Positions 15,273-22,693 are shown, counted from the first letter of the stretch. The stretch: DNA of 28,609 bases from Candidatus Omnitrophota bacterium (GCA_020632475.1 JACKFM010000011.1:1-28609); one strand, 5' to 3'. Notes: a model not told the origin generated them from the sequence alone. Numbers and translations: made by a program.

Positions 15273-15713
15273 ATGTTTTACGGGGAACACGAACACACGC
15301 TAGATGCGAAGGGAAGGGTGATCATCCCTGCCAAGTTCCGTGAAATATTTAAAGAGCGGTATGTGGAAAAATTTGTCATCACGCGCGGATTGGATCAGTG
15401 CTTATTTGTTTTTACCGAAGATGTCTGGAAGGCTCAGGAAAAGAAATTCCGGGATCTTTCTTTTACGCATCAGGAATCGCGTAAATTCAACCGTTTATTT
15501 TTCTCGGGCGCCAGTGAAGTGGTTTGTGACAAACAGGGCAGAGTTTTAATCCCAGAATATTTGAAGTCTTATGGTTCGATTAAACAGGATGTCATGATTA
15601 TCGGTGTTTCTGACCGTATTGAAATTTGGGCCAAAGAGATGTGGAAGAAGTTTTTTGAAGACAATAAAGACAGTTTTGAAAGCTTGGCGGAAAAACTTAT
15701 TATTCAACCGTAA
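15273..15713 (+). CDS. mraZ: MraZ, transcriptional regulator of the division and cell-wall cluster
   Basis: The 146-residue protein is of normal family length. It has two SpoVT/AbrB-like repeats: MFYGEHEHTLDAKGRVIIPAKFRE at the N terminus and SGASEVVCDKQGRVLIPEYLKSY at about residues 79-103, each with the DxKGR/DxQGR-IP signature. RBS aaaggag lies just upstream of the ATG. It opens the cluster with rsmH, ftsL and ftsI and is preceded by its own operator repeats, so it very probably represses this operon. Confidence 0.95.
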   Translation: MFYGEHEHTLDAKGRVIIPAKFREIFKERYVEKFVITRGLDQCLFVFTEDVWKAQEKKFRDLSFTHQESRKFNRLFFSGASEVVCDKQGRVLIPEYLKSYGSIKQDVMIIGVSDRIEIWAKEMWKKFFEDNKDSFESLAEKLIIQP

Positions 15714-15727
15714 CGAAAGGGGGCGCT

Positions 15728-16066
15728 GTGGCTTATCGATCAAGAGGAAAGATGGGAGTGGATATTCTTCGATTTGAAGGTGACTTGAATGCCGGTGAAA
15801 TGATTAAAATGAAGAATCGTCTGACGCGTCTTTTGAATAAAAACCATAAAAAACTGCTGCTTGATTTAAGCCGTACCCGGAATGTTGAGTTGGCAGGCGT
15901 CGGGATTTTAGTTGATCGTCTTCGCAGTATTCGTGCGCAGCGCGGTGATATCAAGCTTTTTAATATTCGTCCCGAGGTTCAAAAGACTCTGCAGATGATT
16001 GGGTTGAGTGGCCTGATCGAGTCTTTTCCGACGGAGGAAGAGGCTATCCGCAGCTTTGGGGCATAA
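15728..16066 (+). CDS. STAS-domain protein (anti-sigma factor antagonist-like)
   Basis: The 112-residue protein starts with GTG behind a purine-rich RBS (gaaagggggcg). It is a single STAS domain: VDILRFEGDLNAGEM, LLLDLSRTRNVELAGVGILVDRLRS, GDIKLFNIRPEVQKTLQMIGLSGLIESF. The residue that is the phosphorylated Ser in SpoIIAA-type antagonists (SSG) is Ala56 here (ELAG), so switch-type phosphorylation at that site is unlikely. It overlaps the start of rsmH. Its insertion between mraZ and rsmH is not the standard arrangement and suggests a partner in division or envelope control. No anti-sigma kinase gene is in the window. Confidence 0.85.
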   Translation: MAYRSRGKMGVDILRFEGDLNAGEMIKMKNRLTRLLNKNHKKLLLDLSRTRNVELAGVGILVDRLRSIRAQRGDIKLFNIRPEVQKTLQMIGLSGLIESFPTEEEAIRSFGA

Positions 16067-16961
16067 AGCAGTTCTTCTAAATGAAGTCATAAATTATCTT
16101 AAACTTTGCCCCGGAATGACGGCGGTGGATGGGACACTTGGGGATGGTGGCCACTCCACCGCGATTCTGGAAAGAATTTCACCGGACGGACGGTTGATTG
16201 CGGTTGATCAGGACCCGGAAGCGGTGAATCGATGCCGCAGCAAATTTTCCACCGAGAATAGAATTGATTTTGTTGTCGAGAATTTCAGGAATATCCCTGA
16301 AATCCTAGCCCGGCTTAATCTTAAGCATGTTGATGCCGTAATATTAGATGTTGGTTTTTCATCGGATCAGCTTGAAGACAGCAGCCGGGGATTTAGTTTT
16401 GACCGGGACGGACCGCTTGATATGCGGATGAGTCCTCAAAGCCCATTGACGGCTTGCGATTTAATTCATGATCTTTCTCAAGGGGAGTTGGAAAGAATTT
16501 TCAGGGAATACGGTGAGGAAAGATGGTCTCGTCGTTATGCGCAGGCGATCTGCCGCGAGCGGGAGATTTCACGAATCGAGACAACGGCTCAATTAGCCGG
16601 TTTGATTCAAAAATGCACACCTTTTCGCCCGTCTCCCAAAAAGAAAAAATCCGGTTTTAAGCGAATTCATCCGGCGACCAGGGTTTTTCAGGCTTTGCGG
16701 ATTGCTGTGAATGATGAATTGGGTGCTTTACGGGATGCCCTTAAGGGGGTATGGCCGTTACTCAGCCGGGGAGGGAAAATTGCGGTGATTTCTTTTCATT
16801 CTCTTGAAGATAGAATTGTGAAATGGCAATTCCGTGAATGGAAAGCCGGGGGAGAAGGCACCATTTTAACACCCAAACCGGTTACCCCGACAGAAGAAGA
16901 AGTTAAACAAAATTTAAGATCACGAAGCGCAAAATTGCGTGTCATGGAGAAAAGCCTATGA
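16056..16961 (+). CDS. rsmH: RsmH, 16S rRNA C1402 N4-methyltransferase
   Basis: The 301-residue protein starts at TTG 16056, giving MGHKAVLLNEVINYL, which aligns with the family start HxPVLLxEV. The TTG overlaps the STAS gene end. The SAM motif is AVDGTLGDGGHSTAILE, then DAVILDVGFSSDQLEDSSRGFSF, MRMSP, and ISFHSLEDRIVK, with NLRSRSAKLRVMEK at the end. It methylates N4 of C1402 in 16S rRNA and normally follows mraZ. The downstream gene overlaps by 4 nt (ATGA), so the operon is tightly coupled. Confidence 0.95.
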   Translation: MGHKAVLLNEVINYLKLCPGMTAVDGTLGDGGHSTAILERISPDGRLIAVDQDPEAVNRCRSKFSTENRIDFVVENFRNIPEILARLNLKHVDAVILDVGFSSDQLEDSSRGFSFDRDGPLDMRMSPQSPLTACDLIHDLSQGELERIFREYGEERWSRRYAQAICREREISRIETTAQLAGLIQKCTPFRPSPKKKKSGFKRIHPATRVFQALRIAVNDELGALRDALKGVWPLLSRGGKIAVISFHSLEDRIVKWQFREWKAGGEGTILTPKPVTPTEEEVKQNLRSRSAKLRVMEKSL

Positions 16962-17344
16962 AAGGAAGCGGAAAAATTATCGTTGTGAGCGCCGTTGTTG
17001 CAACGTTTCTTATCCTCTATGTGCACACCCAAATTTCTCTGTTCCGCGTTTCTTATCAGATTGATGCCAAGAATAAGGTCCACACCCGCAAGATCGAAGA
17101 ATATCGATTCCTCAAATATGATGTTGATCAGTTAAAGGCCCCCAAAGCGCTTGAAGAAAAAATGAAGGTGATGAAACTGGATCTTACACTGCCTGATGAT
17201 ATTCAGGTGGTCAAAGTTCCTTTCTATCGGGAGGCGTCGCTGCCTTTGGGTGGACGTCAGGCCGGGGTGAAGTCTTTCTCTGAGCAAATGATGGGTTTCC
17301 TCGGTAAGTGGATTGATGTCGCCCAAGCCAAAACCGAGAGTTGA
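16958..17344 (+). CDS. FtsL-like division protein
   Basis: This 128-residue protein has a short cytoplasmic N terminus, one membrane segment (about residues 7-28, IIVVSAVVATFLILYVHTQ), and a periplasmic heptad-like coiled region (QIDAKNKVHTRKIEEYRFLKYDVDQLKAPKALEEKMKVM). This is FtsL topology, and the position between rsmH and ftsI is where ftsL belongs. FtsL sequences diverge strongly, so the call rests on topology and context. The C-terminal 40 residues beyond the coil are longer than in many FtsL proteins. Confidence 0.7.
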   Translation: MKGSGKIIVVSAVVATFLILYVHTQISLFRVSYQIDAKNKVHTRKIEEYRFLKYDVDQLKAPKALEEKMKVMKLDLTLPDDIQVVKVPFYREASLPLGGRQAGVKSFSEQMMGFLGKWIDVAQAKTES

Positions 17345-17443
17345 TCCGGTTTTGTTGTGGTTTTATTCAAAATTCATTTTCCCATATTAACTAATTTATA
17401 GAAGCCTGAATTCATTTTTTATCTTCCCGATCATTTGAATTTG

Positions 17444-17452
17444 TGGTCTAAT
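17444..17452 (+). promoter_or_regulatory. extended -10 element immediately before ftsI
   Basis: TGG-TCTAAT (17444-17452) ends 7 nt before the ATG at 17460. There is no RBS before this start and 115 bp separate it from the ftsL-like gene. An internal leaderless transcript of ftsI is plausible. No clear -35 is visible. Confidence 0.4.
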
Positions 17453-17459
17453 TTTCTTC

Positions 17460-19226
17460 ATGGCAGATTCCTTTCCCAAAAGCCGTCTTTGGATTCTTTC
17501 CTTTTTTGTTGTCTCTCTTTTTATTCTGATCGCCTATCAGCTCGTTCAACTTACCGTGATCCGGAGAAATACGCTTTTAGACGCGGCCGAGAGACAGCAT
17601 CAACTGCGTGTTACCATCCCCCCTTTACGGGGCCGCATTCTCGATAGCGAAGGAAAAGAGCTGGCGACGAGTTTGAAGGTACCGTCGATTTACGGTGTTC
17701 CGCGTCTTCTGTCCAGTCCTGAACGCGAAAGTCTGGCCCATAAAGTCAGTGATATCTTAAAGCTTGATTATAAGAGTGTCCTTGAACGGCTGTCGCGGGA
17801 TAAATCATTTGTCTGGCTTAAGCGGCGGGTTTCGTTTGAAGAGGCTGAAGAGATCCGTAAGCTTGAACATGCGGGATTGGGTATTCTTGAAGAGTATAAG
17901 CGTTTTTATCCTCTCGGCGATTTAGCCGCACATGTTTTGGGAATTGTGAATATTGACAATGAAGGACTTGAAGGCATTGAACAGGTTTATAACTATGAAC
18001 TCAGCGGCCAGCCGGGAAGGCGCTATACCAAACGCGATGCCTTCGGAAGGGAAATTAAGGCTTTTGAAATTGAAGCTATTCCGGCGGTTAACGGTAAACG
18101 CATTTATCTGACGATTAACCAATATATTCAATATATTACCGAGCGGGCGTTGGATGCCGCGTATACGAAATGGCGGGCCAAAGGAGCCACGGCCGTGATG
18201 ATGGAAGCCAAAACAGGACGCATTCTGGCTCTGGCCAACCGGCCGACTTATGATCCGAATCATCCCGGCGAATCGACGGCGGATATGCGCCGTAACCGCG
18301 CCATTACTGATATGTATGAACCCGGATCAGTCTTTAAAATCGTGGCGTTTGGTGCTGTGCTGAATGAAAAAAAACTGACACTGGAAACGATGATTAACTG
18401 TGAAAATGGGGAATACCGCTATGGTTCACATGTTTTACACGATGCCCACCCCTATGGGCTGCTGAATGTTCCCGAAGTCCTGATTAAATCCAGTAATATC
18501 GGTACGGTCAAAATCGCGGCCTTTTTAGAACCTAAAAAATATTACGAATATATCCTGGGGTTTGGGTTTAAATCCCCAACGGGGATTGACCTTGCCGGTG
18601 AGGCAACCGGTTTTATCCGTGCTCCGGATCAATGGTCAAAGACTTCGGCTTATAATATTCCCATGGGCCATGAAGTGATGGTGACCTCTATCCAGATGGC
18701 CAGGGCCGTTGCCATGTTAGCCAACGGAGGTAATCTTGTAACACCGTATATCGTAGAAAAAGTCGTGGATGATGCAGGCGTGATTATTAAACAAAATCAA
18801 CCGGTCATTAAAGCTGGTCCCCTATCGTCTGAAACGACGGCGATTATGAGAGAGCTCATGCACCGCGTTGTGGAAGAAGGTACCGGGAAAAGAGCCAAGA
18901 TCGATAAAATTCCCGTTGGCGGAAAGACGGGAACCGCTCAGAAAGTTCTCCCCAACGGAAAAGGGTACTCCCACAATACCTTTATGTCCTCTTTCGTCGG
19001 ATTCGCACCTTTGAACGATCCTCAGATTGTGATGGCCGTGATGCTTGACGATCCCAGACCCAGTTATTATGGAGGAACTGTGGCGGCCCCTGTTTTTAGC
19101 GAAGCGGTTGAATCGGCACTCTATACCACCGGATATATTCCTGAGGATGCCGAGGTCTTTACTCCCCAAACACCGGATCTCCCTCTGGAGGAAAAAAAGA
19201 TTCCCCCCCAAATACAACCCGTTTAG
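17460..19226 (+). CDS. ftsI: FtsI / penicillin-binding protein 3-type transpeptidase
   Basis: The 588-residue class B PBP has a membrane anchor (about 11-31), a PBP dimer domain with IPPLRGRILDSEGKELATS, and a transpeptidase domain. The catalytic motifs are EPGSVFK with Ser290/Lys293 (SxxK), SSN at 344-346, and KTG at 489-491 in GGKTGTAQK. It cross-links septal peptidoglycan at the inner membrane with FtsW and FtsL. The C-terminal tail is Pro-rich. Context after the ftsL-like gene confirms FtsI over PBP2. murE and the rest of the dcw genes do not follow; gshA does, so the cluster is broken here. Confidence 0.92.
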   Translation: MADSFPKSRLWILSFFVVSLFILIAYQLVQLTVIRRNTLLDAAERQHQLRVTIPPLRGRILDSEGKELATSLKVPSIYGVPRLLSSPERESLAHKVSDILKLDYKSVLERLSRDKSFVWLKRRVSFEEAEEIRKLEHAGLGILEEYKRFYPLGDLAAHVLGIVNIDNEGLEGIEQVYNYELSGQPGRRYTKRDAFGREIKAFEIEAIPAVNGKRIYLTINQYIQYITERALDAAYTKWRAKGATAVMMEAKTGRILALANRPTYDPNHPGESTADMRRNRAITDMYEPGSVFKIVAFGAVLNEKKLTLETMINCENGEYRYGSHVLHDAHPYGLLNVPEVLIKSSNIGTVKIAAFLEPKKYYEYILGFGFKSPTGIDLAGEATGFIRAPDQWSKTSAYNIPMGHEVMVTSIQMARAVAMLANGGNLVTPYIVEKVVDDAGVIIKQNQPVIKAGPLSSETTAIMRELMHRVVEEGTGKRAKIDKIPVGGKTGTAQKVLPNGKGYSHNTFMSSFVGFAPLNDPQIVMAVMLDDPRPSYYGGTVAAPVFSEAVESALYTTGYIPEDAEVFTPQTPDLPLEEKKIPPQIQPV

Positions 19227-19301
19227 AAAAAGACGGGGATGCTTGTTTTATTCTTCTAAAAACGATATCCTACAGAAACTTTTCTCTCTAAAGGATTCGC
19301 C

Positions 19302-20669
19302 ATGAGCACTTTCTTAAGCGACAAATCGAATATTCCCTTAAAAACCGAAGAGGATCTTGCCGGTTATTTTCAGGCTTTTGCCAAACCCCGTGAGGCCATG
19401 GCTGTCGGCGTGGAGGTTGAAGTTCTTGGGGTCATACGGGAAACGGGTAAGGCTTTAGCTTATCATGGTGAATTGGGGGTCCATACCATTCTCAAGGCAT
19501 TGGCCGAAAAATTTCAATATGAACCGGTTTTTGAAAAAGAAAATATTATTGCCCTAAGACGCTTTGACAGTACGATTACCCTTGAACCGGGAGGGCAGGT
19601 TGAGTTGAGTGCGCCCCCGGCGACTAATGTTTTTGAAATCCAGGAACAAGTCACCCGTTTTTTAGATGAATTACGGCAGATTCGTGCGATTTACCCAGCC
19701 ATTGACTGGCTTGCTACGGGGATACAGCCTTTTAGTCCTCTTGATGAAATTGAATGGGTCCCAAAAGAACGGTATCACTTCATGGCCGAATATCTCAAAT
19801 GCCGCGGAACTCAGTCGCATGAAATGATGAAGCGGACTGCAACCAATCAGGTCAATGTCGATTATCTGGATGAAGAAGATGCGATGGATAGTCTGAAAGT
19901 CGTTTTGGGGCTGACGTCCATTGTCTCAGCGCTCTTTTCCAACTCCTGTTTTTCAGACGGTCGGCCAAATGGTTTTCTGAGTAAACGGCTTGATATCTGG
20001 AATCATACTGACCCCGCCCGGACGGGCTTATTGATCGAGTTCACGCATGAAGGCCGACGCTTTCAGGACTATTTGAACTATCTTTTGGATATGCCCATGC
20101 TTTTTCTGGTGCGTAACGGACAATGGATCAAAATTGAAAATCTGACTTTTAGACAATTTCTTCATGCCGGATATCAAGGGCTGCAGCCGACACTGGCGGA
20201 TTTTGAACTACATCTCAGTAGTGCCTTTCCGGAAGCGCGTCTTAAACAATACCTTGAGATCCGAGGGGTTGACTGCCAGCCTCCTGAATTGATCGCTTCG
20301 GTCGCAGCTTTTTGGAAGGGATTGCTTTATTGCCAGGAGGCCCGCGATGCGGCCTGGGAACTTGTGGGGTTTGTTTCTGATGCCGAGCGGCTTGAATTGC
20401 ATCAGGCGGTCGCTAAACAGGGACTCAATGCAAGACTCAGGCATCTTTCGATCCGCTCATTGGCCGAAGAATTGGTGGAGTTGTCCTGTCAAAGTCTTGC
20501 CCGGCAGACAACCCGTGATGAAAAACGTGATGAATGCCGTTTTCTACAAACGATCCGTGAAAAAATCATCCGTTCTTCAAAATCCCCGGCCGAATCTTTT
20601 TTGGCCTGGTATCAGGCAGCTAATCCAGGGAAGCCTGTAGAAGTGATTGATTATTTAAGCATTCAGTAA
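19302..20669 (+). CDS. gshA: glutamate-cysteine ligase (plant/proteobacterial GCS2-type)
   Basis: The 455-residue protein starts at ATG 19302 behind RBS aaaggattcgcc. MAVGVEVEVLGVIRETGKALAY is the N-terminal Glu/Mg binding part, ITLEPGGQVELSAPP is the diagnostic GCS2 block, with YHFMAEYLKCRGTQSHEMMKRTATNQVNVDY and FSNSCFSDGRPNGFLSKRLDIWNHTDPARTG following. It joins glutamate and cysteine, the first step of glutathione synthesis. EgtA-like enzymes are relatives, but no ergothioneine genes are nearby. gshB is not in the window. It is separated from ftsI by 75 bp and may be in a different transcript. Confidence 0.88.
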   Translation: MSTFLSDKSNIPLKTEEDLAGYFQAFAKPREAMAVGVEVEVLGVIRETGKALAYHGELGVHTILKALAEKFQYEPVFEKENIIALRRFDSTITLEPGGQVELSAPPATNVFEIQEQVTRFLDELRQIRAIYPAIDWLATGIQPFSPLDEIEWVPKERYHFMAEYLKCRGTQSHEMMKRTATNQVNVDYLDEEDAMDSLKVVLGLTSIVSALFSNSCFSDGRPNGFLSKRLDIWNHTDPARTGLLIEFTHEGRRFQDYLNYLLDMPMLFLVRNGQWIKIENLTFRQFLHAGYQGLQPTLADFELHLSSAFPEARLKQYLEIRGVDCQPPELIASVAAFWKGLLYCQEARDAAWELVGFVSDAERLELHQAVAKQGLNARLRHLSIRSLAEELVELSCQSLARQTTRDEKRDECRFLQTIREKIIRSSKSPAESFLAWYQAANPGKPVEVIDYLSIQ

Positions 20670-20691
20670 TTTGAAAAGAATCTATGGGGGG

Positions 20692-20883
20692 ATATCGGGA
20701 TGGCAGGATTCGGTTCTTTCGCACCTAACAACAGGTTTTACTAAGGTAAAACCTAAAGGTGCTTCAGTAACCGCCCACAAGCCTTGAAGGAATTCGATGC
20801 TCCTGAGTCGCATCTCTAATAGCGGGCAAGGCTTGTTCCCTTCGAATCCTGTATAATGAAAAATATCGGGATGGCAGGATTCG
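20692..20883. mobile_element. relic of a tRNA-site integration: duplicated tRNA 3' end around 150 bp of hairpins
   Basis: A 21-bp sequence, beginning ATATCGGGATGG, is perfectly repeated at 20692-20712 and 20863-20883. The second copy is the 3' end of tRNA-Pro plus 3 bp outside it, covering the acceptor arm and half of the T arm, the usual att core for tyrosine-recombinase elements. The 150 bp between the copies hold a nested palindrome at 20721-20762 (GCACCT...AGGTGC enclosing AGGTTTTA/TAAAACCT) and ACAAGCCTTG/CAAGGCTTGT with a GATGC/GCATC hairpin inside. An 11-bp inverted copy, TTCGAATCCTG, at 20841-20851 also matches the T arm. No integrase is present. Confidence 0.55.
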
Positions 20884-20940
20884 AACCTGCGACCTCTCGG
20901 ACCCGAACCGAGCGCACTAGCCAAGCTGTGCTACATCCCG
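20866..20940 (-). tRNA. tRNA-Pro (anticodon CGG)
   Basis: On the minus strand a 75-nt cloverleaf folds: acceptor CGGGATG/CATCCCG, D stem GCAC/GTGC, anticodon stem CTCGG/CCGAG around loop TTCGGGT (anticodon CGG), T arm GCAGG-TTCGAAT-CCTGC, and discriminator A. CCA is not encoded (the next bases are TAT). It decodes CCG. Confidence 0.95.
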
Positions 20941-21039
20941 ATAGCATAAAAGAGTGTAAAGATTAGAGAGAATTCGGCCATCTGTCAAGTAGGAGTTATG
21001 GCTGTAAGGGAAAGTTCAAATTCGTACGATAGAGCTTTG

Positions 21040-21048
21040 TGTTAAAAT
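21040..21048 (+). promoter_or_regulatory. extended -10 promoter before msrA with an 8-codon mini-ORF
   Basis: TGT-TAAAAT (21040-21048) ends 7 nt before ATG 21056, which opens an 8-codon ORF (MSLRKSGF, stop 21080-21082). Only 1 nt separates its stop from the TTG start of msrA at 21084. The predicted mRNA starts at the mini-ORF, which could deliver terminating ribosomes to the TTG. Confidence 0.45.
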
Positions 21049-21083
21049 AAACTTCATGTCTTTGCGAAAATCAGGCTTCTAAA

Positions 21084-21701
21084 TTGAAAAAAACCGTTTT
21101 TATTTTATTTTTGTTTCAATTCGGTATGATGACCATGCTGTCATTTGCCAAGGAAGATGTCATGAAAGAAAAAAAAGCTGTATTTGCCGGCGGATGTTTT
21201 TGGTGTGTGGAATCGACTCTGGAAAAGGTTCCGGGTGTGATTAAAGTTATTTCCGGTTATACGGGGGGGCAGAAATTGAACCCGACCTATGAACAGGTTT
21301 CGCGTGGCGATACGGGGCATGTTGAGGCGATTGAAATCACTTATGATCCCGATCAGGTCACTTATGATCGATTACTTGAGGCCTTTTGGCAGGAGATTGA
21401 TCCGACCGATTCCGGCGGACAATTTGCGGACAGGGGATCACAATATAAGACCGCTATTTTTTACATGGATGAACAGCAGAAGGATCTGGCTGAAAAGTCA
21501 CGTGACCGCCTGGGAAAATCAGGGCGTTACGATAAACCGATTGTCACACCGATTCTGCCCGCCGTTACGTTTTATCCGGCTGAGGATTATCACCAGAACT
21601 ATGCCAAGAAAAATCCTGCCCATTATGGAATGTACCGCTTTGGATCCGGCCGTGAGCCCTATCTGAAAAAAATCTGGGGTGCTGATAAGCCTCAAAAATA
21701 A
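21084..21701 (+). CDS. msrA: peptide methionine-S-sulfoxide reductase MsrA, exported
   Basis: The 205-residue protein starts at TTG 21084. It has an N-terminal signal-like segment (KKTVFILFLFQFGMMTMLSFA), then the MsrA domain AVFAGGCFWCVESTLEKVPGV with catalytic Cys38, SGYTGG, TGHVEAIEITYDP, DPTDSGGQFADRGSQYKTAIFY and FYPAEDYHQNY. It reduces methionine-S-sulfoxide in proteins; the signal sequence suggests repair in the periplasm. It has no MsrB fusion. The start is unusual in having no Shine-Dalgarno, a short mini-ORF just ahead, and a TTG codon. A later ATG (within LSFAKEDVMK) would make a cytoplasmic form. Confidence 0.92.
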   Translation: MKKTVFILFLFQFGMMTMLSFAKEDVMKEKKAVFAGGCFWCVESTLEKVPGVIKVISGYTGGQKLNPTYEQVSRGDTGHVEAIEITYDPDQVTYDRLLEAFWQEIDPTDSGGQFADRGSQYKTAIFYMDEQQKDLAEKSRDRLGKSGRYDKPIVTPILPAVTFYPAEDYHQNYAKKNPAHYGMYRFGSGREPYLKKIWGADKPQK

Positions 21702-21777
21702 GGTGTTAGGCTGCATCGTTTCTATATTTATCGTCTTTTCCCCGGCTGGAAAACCCCATAAATATTTTTGTAAACTC

Positions 21778-21806
21778 TTGAAAATCAGCGATTTACCGGG
21801 TATCTT
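21778..21806 (+). promoter_or_regulatory. candidate promoter of the riboswitch-pilZ transcript
   Basis: TTGAAA (21778-21783), a 17-bp spacer and TATCTT (21801-21806). Transcription would start near 21813, about 45 nt before the riboswitch P1 stem. Confidence 0.45.
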
Positions 21807-21857
21807 TCCTACAGGTAATAAACTGAGCGATTTGGCAGTTCAATGCATCAGTTTGTT

Positions 21858-22139
21858 TCTTTGACAAAGGCAAACCTTTCACTGAAGAGACAGTGAGTTC
21901 ATCCATTAGTTTACCGGGATGAAGAAGCGATTCGGGGACGTTTTACTGAGAGGTAGTACAGCGCGGCAGCTTTAAAAAGCTGAATTCGCTGCACAAGTGC
22001 CTCTAACAATTTTGAACTCAGCAACCCACAATTTCAAAATTGAAGAGGCACTAGTAAAACACTAAACCTATTGCACGGTTTAGGGCAAAGCCAAGGGACC
22101 TTCAAAAGAAAGGCATCAAGGTCAGCCGGTTACCAAAGA
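21858..22139 (+). promoter_or_regulatory. candidate c-di-GMP-I (GEMM) riboswitch with a large insertion
   Basis: The 5' part, GACAAAGGCAAACC (21863-21876), matches the GEMM-I 5' core CACAGGGCAAACC. The 3' part has GGGCAAAGCC (22083-22092), then GACCTT/AAGGTC (22097-22102 with 22118-22123) as P3 and CAGCCGGTTACC (22123-22134), all as in GEMM-I aptamers. P1 can close through TCTTTG (21858-21863) with CAAAGA (22134-22139). Normally the two halves are separated by a short tetraloop hairpin; here about 206 nt intervene. Downstream, a weak hairpin (22157-22171) covers part of the GGAGGA RBS of the PilZ gene and may be the expression platform. A c-di-GMP sensor ahead of a PilZ gene makes functional sense. 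Whether the aptamer folds with this insertion is unknown. Confidence 0.6.
21940..22060 (+). repeat. hairpin-rich insert between the riboswitch halves
   Basis: GTTTTACT (21940-21947) and AGTAAAAC (22053-22060) form an outer stem. Inside are CAGCG/CGCTG enclosing CAGCTTT-aa-AAAGCTG (21959-21991), and a 19-bp hairpin, AGTGCCTCT plus CAATTTTGAA against its complement (21996-22052) with a 16-nt loop. AGAGG occurs twice (21949-21953, 22044-22048), and both can pair with the single CCTCT at 22000-22004, giving two mutually exclusive folds. Further hairpins flank it: TCACTG/CAGTGA at 21879-21896, TTCATCC/GGATGAA at 21898-21923 and CTAAACC/GGTTTAG at 22062-22083. Confidence 0.65.
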
Positions 22140-22177
22140 TAAATGAGATAGACACGCTCGTTTAAACGGAGGATCTG

Positions 22178-22669
22178 GTGCCCAGATTGAATCGATTAAA
22201 GAATTTTATATCCTGGACTATCCAATGTTTTTCTTTTAAAAAACGAAGCCGCCGTAGATCTAAACGCATTCCTTCCTCTCAAGACCGCAGAAGATATCCC
22301 CGTCTGGAGACGCATAATCTCATGCGGGTTTTAAACGTGAATAGTCAACCCGCGCAGGATGTCATGAATTTAGTGGATATTTCAGAATCAGGTTTTCAAT
22401 TTTTAAACACACGCAGATATCCTGCAAGTACCGTTTTGCGCGTCATTGTGAATGTCAGGCAGATTGATCAGCAGATTCCCATGAAGGTCAAACTCGTCTG
22501 GTCCCACCCGATACGCTTAAAAGTTGTCTGGAATCAGGCCTTAGCAAACTCAAACGGTTCCGGATCTCATGCCGGGGCCTCTATCCTCGAAATGTCACAG
22601 GAAGACCGCCGCTTGTTAAAAGAATATATTCATTCGAAAATCGATATTATCCACCAATCGGCCGCCTAA
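22178..22669 (+). CDS. PilZ-domain protein (c-di-GMP receptor)
   Basis: The 163-residue protein starts with GTG 22178, 4 nt after GGAGGA. A basic N-terminal 35 residues (KKRSRRRSKR) precede the PilZ signature: RRYPR at residues 38-42 (RxxxR) and DISESG at 67-72 (D/NxSxxG). The remaining beta-barrel continues to about residue 140, and a C-terminal helix ends the protein. Both c-di-GMP-binding motifs appear intact. The effect is probably on motility or surface polymer functions, but no partner is in the window. The putative c-di-GMP riboswitch in its leader would place the receptor itself under second-messenger control. Confidence 0.85.
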   Translation: MPRLNRLKNFISWTIQCFSFKKRSRRRSKRIPSSQDRRRYPRLETHNLMRVLNVNSQPAQDVMNLVDISESGFQFLNTRRYPASTVLRVIVNVRQIDQQIPMKVKLVWSHPIRLKVVWNQALANSNGSGSHAGASILEMSQEDRRLLKEYIHSKIDIIHQSAA

Positions 22670-22693
22670 ACTTTGTGAATTTCATGGTGAACG

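Noticed and set aside
20682..20924. 80-residue minus-strand ORF over the tRNA-Pro region
   Set aside because: Its translation (RRFESCHPDI) is the typical artefact of reading through a tRNA 3' end, twice here because of the 21-bp repeat.
21702..22177. tmRNA or RNase P RNA in the msrA-pilZ gap
   Set aside because: The conserved cores of those RNAs are absent, whereas GEMM-I elements match at both ends of the structured region.
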